Of a stretch of 64,000 nt of DNA, positions 58,630 through 64,000 are shown piece by piece. The stretch spans positions 310,001 to 374,000 of the forward strand of contig NZ_LJJF01000002.1 of assembly GCF_001625365.1 (NCBI RefSeq). Reading direction: 5' to 3'. The translations under genes were made by a program, and so were the position numbers. The notes beneath the pieces were generated by a model, which was given only the letters and a program-made list of their open reading frames with translations, did no database searches and was not told the DNA's origin. Position 1 is the first letter of the stretch. Every line of letters starts with the position of its first letter. The DNA comes from Streptomyces sp. MJM8645 (GTDB lineage: Bacteria; Actinomycetota; Actinomycetes; Streptomycetales; Streptomycetaceae).

Positions 58630-61600
58630 TCAGTCCTCCTGGTGGGAAAGGGTGGTGGTGCCGTCGGCGCCATCGGTGGCCTCGGCACCATCGGTGTCAC
58701 TGGTGGCCTCGGTGATCCTGGCGGCCAGGATCGGCCCGATCTGCGCCAGCGAGCCGGCTTGGGTCATCCGGTCGTGCCGGGTGGTGATCTCGTGCGATTC
58801 GATCCGGCCGGTGACGTAGGGGCGCCAGGTCTCGGGCCCGGCGTCGTCCTCGGCCCGGTCGATCGTGGAGTTGAAGAGCAGCAGGTCTCCGTCGAAGCCG
58901 CCGGGGACGAAGTCGACCGACAGCTTCGCGTTGTTGATCATGATTTCGACGATCACCTCGACCTGCCGCTCGTTCAGGCCGGCCAGCGCACTGCCCCGCC
59001 GGTTCAGCACCTCGGCGACCTCGGCGTAGGTGATCTCCCGCTCGCCCAGTTCGTCCGGGTCGACGTCGAGCACACCGACGAGCACGTCCCGCACGGTGGG
59101 CACCGGAGCCACCTCGAACTGCACGTCCTTCACCGGGTAGGCGTCGAGGATCGCCAGCAGTGCGGTCCGCTCGCCGCGCGACTGCAGCTCGCAGGCGATC
59201 GCGTGGGCGATCAGCCCGCCGGCGGACCAGCCGAGCAGCAGGTACGGGCCCTCCGACTGGATCTTCTGGATCTGGTCGGCGTAGTCGGCCGCCATCTCCT
59301 CGTAGGACGTCGGCAGGGTTTCGGGCCGGCCGAGGCCGCGCGCCTGGATGGCGTAGACCGGGTGCTGCGGGCGGAGGTGGTTCAGCAGTCCGCTGTACGA
59401 CCAGCTGATGCCGCCGCCGGGGTGGATGCAGAACAGCGGTGTGCCGGTCCCGGTCGAACGCAGCGGCAGCACCACGTCCAACGCGTCGTCGGGATCGTCC
59501 ATGAGCAGACGCTCGGTGAGACCGGCCACGGTCGGCGCCTCGAACAGCATGCGCAGGCCCAACTCCAGACCGAGGGTCTCGCGGACCCGCGAGGCCAGGC
59601 GGGCGGCCAGCAGCGAGTGCCCGCCGAGGTCGAAGAAGTTGTCGTCGATGCTCACCTGCTCCCGGCCGAGGACCTCGGCGAAGAGGCCGCACAGCAGTTG
59701 CTCCTGCGGCGTCCGGGGGCCGCGCCCGGCGGCCGAGGCCCCGTACTCGGGGGCGGGCAGGGCGGCCCGGTCCAGCTTGCCGTTGGCGGTCAGCGGCAGT
59801 GCGTCCACGGTGACGAACGCCGCCGGCACCATGTAATCGGGCAGTTCTCGGCGCAGCCGGCCGGCCAGCTCGCCCGCCTCGGGCGCGCCCTCGGGAGCGG
59901 GCACCAGGTAGGCGACCAGCCGCTTGTCGCCCGGCCGATCCTCCCGGGCGACGACGGCCGCCTGGGCGACGCCGGGGCAGCCCGCCAGGACCGCCTCGAT
60001 CTCTCCGGGCTCGATCCGCAGGCCGCGCAGCTTGACCTGGTGGTCGGCACGTCCGGCGAAGTCCAGTGTGCCGTCGGTCCGCCACGACGCGAGGTCGCCG
60101 GTGCGGTACATCCGGCTCCCGGGCGGCCCGTACGGGTCGGCGGTGAAGCGTTCCGCCGTCAGGCCGGCCCGCCCGAGGTAGCCGCGGGCCACGCCCGTCC
60201 CCGCGAGGTACAGCTCGCCGACCATGCCGGTCGGCACCGGGCGCAGCCTGTCGTCGAGCACGTAGGCGCGCATGTTCGCCATCGGCCGGCCGATCGGCAC
60301 GGTCGCGGCGTGTTCGGGCAGGACGCCCACCGGGTGGCAGGTGGCCAGGGTGGTGGCCTCGGTGGGCCCGTAGCCGTTGACCACCTCGATGCCGGGGCAG
60401 GCCGCCAGCACCCCGGCGACGGCGGCCGGGGAGACCACGTCGCCGCCGGTCCACACCTCGCGCACCCCGGCGAGCAGCCCCGGGCGCTCCTCGGCGACCA
60501 GGCGGAACAGTCCGGCCGTGAGCCACAGTCCGGTCACCCCGTACGAGGTGATCGTGTGCTGGAGCAGGTCGAGGTCGAGCTGCTCCGGCGGCGCGACCAT
60601 GACCCGGCCGCCGTTGAGCAGCGGCACCCACAGCTCGTAGGTGGAGAGGTCGAAGGCCGTCGGGGAGTGCATCAGCACCCGCTCGTGTCCGCCGCCGCGG
60701 AACTCGGGGGTCAGCGCGTGGCCCACCACGTCATGGTGGGTGACGGCCACGCCCTTCGGTCGACCGGTCGAGCCGGAGGTGTACATGATGTACGCCAACT
60801 GCCCTGGTTCACAGCGAACTTCGACGCCGGAGGGATCGGCGGCCTCGGACTGCACCAGCGCGGTGATCACCTCCTGGGTGAGCACCAGGGCCGCCCCGCT
60901 CTCCCGCAGGATCAGGTCGATCCGGGAGGAGGGGAAGCGCGAGTCCAGCGGCACGTAGGCGCCACCGGCCTTGATGATCGCCAGGATCGCCACGACCAGC
61001 TCCGCCGAGCGGTCCAGCATGACCGCGACCGGCGTCTCCGGCCGCACGCCCTGGCGGACCAGTGCCCGTGCCAGGCGGTTGGCCCGCAGGTCGAGCTCCC
61101 GGTAGGTCAGCTCGATACCGCCGGCCACGACCGCGACCGCCTCCGGGGTGGCTCGCACCTGGCGGGCGAACAGCTCCGGCACCGCGGCCTCGGGCAGCTC
61201 GGCCGCGGCACCGTTGGACCCGGCGAGCAGTCGGCGGCGTTCCTCGACGGGCATGATGTCGATCCGGCTGATCGGCCGGTCGGGGTCGGCGACCGCCGCG
61301 CGCAGCAGACGGGCCAAGCGCTCGAACAGCAGCTCCACGGTGGGCGCGTCGAACAGGTCGGTGGCGTACTCCACCGCACCGACCAGGCCGTCGGGGGTGC
61401 CGTCCGGGCGGAACTGCTCGGCCAGGCTGACGGTCAGGTCGACGCGGGCGGTGCCGGTGGGTGCCTCCAGGTGGCCGGTCTCCAGCCCCGGCAGCGCGAA
61501 CTCGCCGAGCGGCGCGTTCTGCAGGGCCAGCATGATCTGGAACAGCGGGTGGTGGGCCAGCGACCGGGCCGGGTTGACCACCTCGACCAGGTACTCGAAC

Positions 61601-64000
61601 GGCACGTCCTGGTGGTCGTACGCGGTGAGCGCCTTCTGCCGCACCCGGCCGAGCAGTTCGGCGAAGCCCGGGTCCCCGCCGGTGTCGGTGCGCAGTACCA
61701 GGGTGTTGACGAAGAAGCCGACGAGCTCGTCCAGCGCCTGGTCCGTCCGGCCGGCGATGGGGCTGCCGACCGGGATGTCGGTGCCGGCGCCGAGCCGGGT
61801 GAGCAGGGCGGCGAGGCCGGCCTGGAGCACCATGAACATGCTGGCGCCGTGCGCGGCGGCCAGGGCCCGCAGGTCCTGGTGCAGGTCGACGTCCAGCCGG
61901 ACCACCACCCGGTCGCCCCGCTGCGACGCCACCGGCGGCCGCGGCCGGTCGGCGGGCAGTTGGAGCTGCTGCGGGACGCCGGCCAGCTCCTCCTTCCAGT
62001 AGGCCAGTTGCCGGGCGAACAGGCTGTCCGGGTCGGCGGCGTCACCGAGCAGGTCGCGTTGCCAGGCGCTGTAGTCGGCGTACTGCACCGGCAACGGGGA
62101 CCACTGCGGGGCCTCGCCCCGGCAGCGGGCCGCGTAGGCCGCGGCGAGGTCACCCGAGAGCGGGCCCATCGACCAGCCGTCGGCGGCGATGTGGTGCACC
62201 ACGACCAGCAGCGCGTGCCGTTCGGGGGCGAGGGCGTAGAGCTCCGCCCGGACCGGCGGCTCCGCCGCGAGGTCGAAGCCGCACTGCGCCGTCTCCGCCA
62301 GGCGCTCCGCCAACCGGCTCTCGTCGAGCTCGACCACCGGCAGTGCGGGGTGCGCCTGCGCGGCGCTCAGCACGACCTGGTGGGGCACGCCGTCCGTCTC
62401 GCGGAAGACCGTCCGCAGGCTCTCGTGCCGGGCGACCACGTCCGCGAGCGCGGCGTGCAGGGCCGGGCGGTCGAGCTCACCGGTCAGGATCAGCGCGAGC
62501 GGCATGTTGTAGGTGGCGCTCGGCCCGTCCATCCGGTGCAGGAACCACAGGCGGCGCTGGGCGAAGGACAGCGGAACCCGGTCGGGGCGCGGCTGGGCGG
62601 TCAGCGCGGGCCGGGCCGTTCCGGAGCCGTCGAGGCGGGCCGCCAGGGCGGCCACGGTCGGGGTCTCGAACAGGGTCCGGACCTCCAGCTCCGCACCGAG
62701 GGTCGTCCGGACCCTGGAGGCGAGCCGGGTCGCCAGCAGGGAGTGCCCCCCGAGGTCGAAGAAGCTGTCGTCGACGCCGACCTGTGCCAGCCCGAGCACC
62801 TCGGCGAAGAGCTCGGCGAGGAGCTGCTCCTGCGGGGTGCGCGGCGCCCGTCCGACGGCGACCGGGCCGAGGTCGGGGGCGGGCAGCGCGCGGCGGTCGA
62901 GCTTGCCGTTGGCCGTCAGGGGCAGCGCCTCCAGCACCACCAACGCCGACGGGACCAGGTAGTCGGGCAGCCGGCCCCGCAGCCAGTCACGGATTTCGCC
63001 GATGAGGGCACCGGTACCCCGGCTGCCGGTCGGGCGGTTGGTCAGCGCCGCCAGCGGCCTGCCGGTGGTCCCGGCCGGCCGGTACGGCTCGACCGGGGAG
63101 CCGTGAAGCCCCTGCGGGTCGGTGAAGACGACATCCACGGCGTCCGCCGCGGTGGCCGACCAGGTGACGGACACCGAGCGGCCGAACTCCGACCCGAGGG
63201 CGTGGAAATCCTCCGGGTCAGGGAGGTCGCCGTCCTCCGGGGCGTGCAACCGTTCCAGCAGTTCGACGAGCGAACCGCCGTCCCCGTTCTGCACCGCCAG
63301 GGCCAGAGCGGCCTCCCGCGCCACGCGGCGGTTCGGCACCCCGGTGATCCGCAGCACGTCGGCGGGCGGCTGGGCGAGCAGCTCGCGCAGTTCGGCCGGT
63401 CCGGCGACCTGCTGCCCCCACGCCAGCTCGACCGACCGGTCCGGGCCCGCCGGGGTGACCGGTGGCTTGTGCAGGGTGACGTCGTAGCGGTAGCGGGTCA
63501 GCTCGTTGTGGTGGCGGCCCCGCTTGACCTCCACGGTCACCGCGCCGATGCCGGCGCCTGCGTCGGTGCCTGCGTCGGCGCCGCTCTCGCGGTCGCGGTC
63601 GCGCAGGACGGTGAAGAAGTCCGGGTCGACCAGGAGCTCCTTCTCCACCAGCAGGGACTGCTCCACCGCGCGCCGCACGGCGGGCAGGTCGGCGCCGTCG
63701 GCGGCCCGGTGCAGTTGGACGGCGGTGGCCAGCGGGCGCAGCAGTCGCAGGTTGCGGACGTCGCCGACGAAGAGTGCGCCGCCGGGGGCGAGCAGTCGCA
63801 TCAGTTTCCCGATGACGTCGGCGAGGTAGTCGGCGGAGGGGAAGTACTGCACGACCGAGTTGATGACGATGGTGTCGAAGTGCCCGGCGGGCAGGGCGTC
63901 GGTGTCGTGTGCCGGGCGGGTGTGGAGGACGACGCGGTCGGCCAGCTGCTCCTGTCGGGCGACCTGGGCGGCCAGCGCGTCGATCGCGGTGGCGGAGAAG
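58630..64000 (-). CDS. Nonribosomal peptide synthetase, last two modules: (A-)MT-PCP-C-A-PCP-TE
   Basis: The frame is open to the window edge, so the N-terminus is missing. Domain order in translation: end of a SAM methyltransferase (64000 to about 63450; TIVINSVVQYFP), the closing A10 motif of the interrupted adenylation domain (LTANGKLDRRALP, about 62900), PCP1 (DLGGHSLLATRL, about 62750), a condensation domain (about 62590-61280; HHIAADGW active site), an adenylation domain (about 61250-59750; YTSGSTGRPKG, NGYGPTE), PCP2 (DLGGHSLLAARL) and a thioesterase (GWSAGG, Ser codon about 59224). Hand alignment gives specificity residues D-L-Y-W-W-G-G-T-L, resembling Val codes such as DAYWWGGTFK. 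The product's penultimate residue should be N-methylated. The protein ends in a Thr/Gly/Ala/Asp-rich tail. Confidence 0.94.
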   Translation of the reverse strand, partial: FSATAIDALAAQVARQEQLADRVVLHTRPAHDTDALPAGHFDTIVINSVVQYFPSADYLADVIGKLMRLLAPGGALFVGDVRNLRLLRPLATAVQLHRAADGADLPAVRRAVEQSLLVEKELLVDPDFFTVLRDRDRESGADAGTDAGAGIGAVTVEVKRGRHHNELTRYRYDVTLHKPPVTPAGPDRSVELAWGQQVAGPAELRELLAQPPADVLRITGVPNRRVAREAALALAVQNGDGGSLVELLERLHAPEDGDLPDPEDFHALGSEFGRSVSVTWSATAADAVDVVFTDPQGLHGSPVEPYRPAGTTGRPLAALTNRPTGSRGTGALIGEIRDWLRGRLPDYLVPSALVVLEALPLTANGKLDRRALPAPDLGPVAVGRAPRTPQEQLLAELFAEVLGLAQVGVDDSFFDLGGHSLLATRLASRVRTTLGAELEVRTLFETPTVAALAARLDGSGTARPALTAQPRPDRVPLSFAQRRLWFLHRMDGPSATYNMPLALILTGELDRPALHAALADVVARHESLRTVFRETDGVPHQVVLSAAQAHPALPVVELDESRLAERLAETAQCGFDLAAEPPVRAELYALAPERHALLVVVHHIAADGWSMGPLSGDLAAAYAARCRGEAPQWSPLPVQYADYSAWQRDLLGDAADPDSLFARQLAYWKEELAGVPQQLQLPADRPRPPVASQRGDRVVVRLDVDLHQDLRALAAAHGASMFMVLQAGLAALLTRLGAGTDIPVGSPIAGRTDQALDELVGFFVNTLVLRTDTGGDPGFAELLGRVRQKALTAYDHQDVPFEYLVEVVNPARSLAHHPLFQIMLALQNAPLGEFALPGLETGHLEAPTGTARVDLTVSLAEQFRPDGTPDGLVGAVEYATDLFDAPTVELLFERLARLLRAAVADPDRPISRIDIMPVEERRRLLAGSNGAAAELPEAAVPELFARQVRATPEAVAVVAGGIELTYRELDLRANRLARALVRQGVRPETPVAVMLDRSAELVVAILAIIKAGGAYVPLDSRFPSSRIDLILRESGAALVLTQEVITALVQSEAADPSGVEVRCEPGQLAYIMYTSGSTGRPKGVAVTHHDVVGHALTPEFRGGGHERVLMHSPTAFDLSTYELWVPLLNGGRVMVAPPEQLDLDLLQHTITSYGVTGLWLTAGLFRLVAEERPGLLAGVREVWTGGDVVSPAAVAGVLAACPGIEVVNGYGPTEATTLATCHPVGVLPEHAATVPIGRPMANMRAYVLDDRLRPVPTGMVGELYLAGTGVARGYLGRAGLTAERFTADPYGPPGSRMYRTGDLASWRTDGTLDFAGRADHQVKLRGLRIEPGEIEAVLAGCPGVAQAAVVAREDRPGDKRLVAYLVPAPEGAPEAGELAGRLRRELPDYMVPAAFVTVDALPLTANGKLDRAALPAPEYGASAAGRGPRTPQEQLLCGLFAEVLGREQVSIDDNFFDLGGHSLLAARLASRVRETLGLELGLRMLFEAPTVAGLTERLLMDDPDDALDVVLPLRSTGTGTPLFCIHPGGGISWSYSGLLNHLRPQHPVYAIQARGLGRPETLPTSYEEMAADYADQIQKIQSEGPYLLLGWSAGGLIAHAIACELQSRGERTALLAILDAYPVKDVQFEVAPVPTVRDVLVGVLDVDPDELGEREITYAEVAEVLNRRGSALAGLNERQVEVIVEIMINNAKLSVDFVPGGFDGDLLLFNSTIDRAEDDAGPETWRPYVTGRIESHEITTRHDRMTQAGSLAQIGPILAARITEATSDTDGAEATDGADGTTTLSHQED

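Noticed and set aside
1..64000. tRNA or rRNA genes, replication origin, or intact prophage
   Set aside because: I found no cloverleaf, rRNA-like stretch, DnaA-box cluster or phage structural gene anywhere in the window.

Overview
The window is about 64 kb of very GC-rich DNA. Coding regions have strongly GC-biased third codon positions, many GTG and a few TTG starts, and frequent ATGA/GTGA stop-start overlaps. Together with a SARP regulator, Rpf and NlpC/P60 muralytic enzymes, an MbtH-NRPS-P450 cluster and several secreted proteins, this points to a streptomycete (Streptomyces, Kitasatospora or close relatives). The mix of short operons, truncated genes and insertion-sequence remnants looks like accessory DNA from a chromosome arm rather than a conserved core.

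Layout. 1-7.1 kb: a TetR fragment, an APH-like kinase, an M48 membrane protease operon (probably frameshifted at its start) and a PLP-independent decarboxylase resembling the fungal tryptophan decarboxylase PsiD. 7.1-14.2 kb: an envelope module (PBP4-type DD-peptidase, DUF4097 lipoprotein, MacB-like ABC exporter, NarL-type two-component system) with matching 17-bp IS ends on both sides. 14.4-25.1 kb: a seven-gene collinear operon that is the best candidate for an undescribed biosynthetic system. It encodes an acyl-adenylating ligase fused to an acylating-type aldehyde dehydrogenase, a ThDP enzyme, a ketosynthase, an NRPS condensation-domain protein with a degenerate carrier domain, an alpha-oxoamine synthase, an acyl carrier protein and an MFS exporter. 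25-29.5 kb: a secreted Ser/Pro-repeat protein, a TnpB remnant, an S9 peptidase and a divergent TetR with a perfect operator between them. 29.7-34.1 kb: an Rpf-type transglycosylase and an NlpC/P60 hydrolase that share an almost identical 1.1-kb repeat domain, then a small secreted protein. 34.3-43.4 kb: an AfsR-like SARP, an anchored secreted protein, an OmpR-type two-component system divergent from a DUF2079 membrane protein, and a DHA2 exporter divergent from MarR. 44-48.2 kb: three beta-lactamase-fold proteins (B3-like metallo, class A lipoprotein, cytoplasmic SxxK) with a LysR regulator. 48.2-54.9 kb: a scarred region of gene fragments, including a decayed IS1182-type transposase and two pirin C-termini, around an intact NitT/TauT-type ABC transporter. 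55-56 kb: a small killer-toxin-like secreted protein. 56.1-64 kb: a right-to-left NRPS operon (NRPS, MbtH, P450, SRPBCC protein, 66-aa protein, terminator) whose NRPS runs off the right end.

How parts may work together (inference). In the 14-25 kb operon the ligase, ACP, ketosynthase and oxoamine synthase would prime, extend and decarboxylatively couple an acyl chain to an amino acid. The aldehyde dehydrogenase and ThDP domains would handle aldehyde or acyloin chemistry, and the MFS protein would export the product. In the NRPS operon the last two modules would add one N-methylated and one hydrophobic (Val-like) residue before thioesterase release, with P450 tailoring. The wall-active proteins at 7-14, 29-33 and 44-48 kb all concern peptidoglycan or beta-lactams, but nothing in the sequence shows that they are co-regulated.
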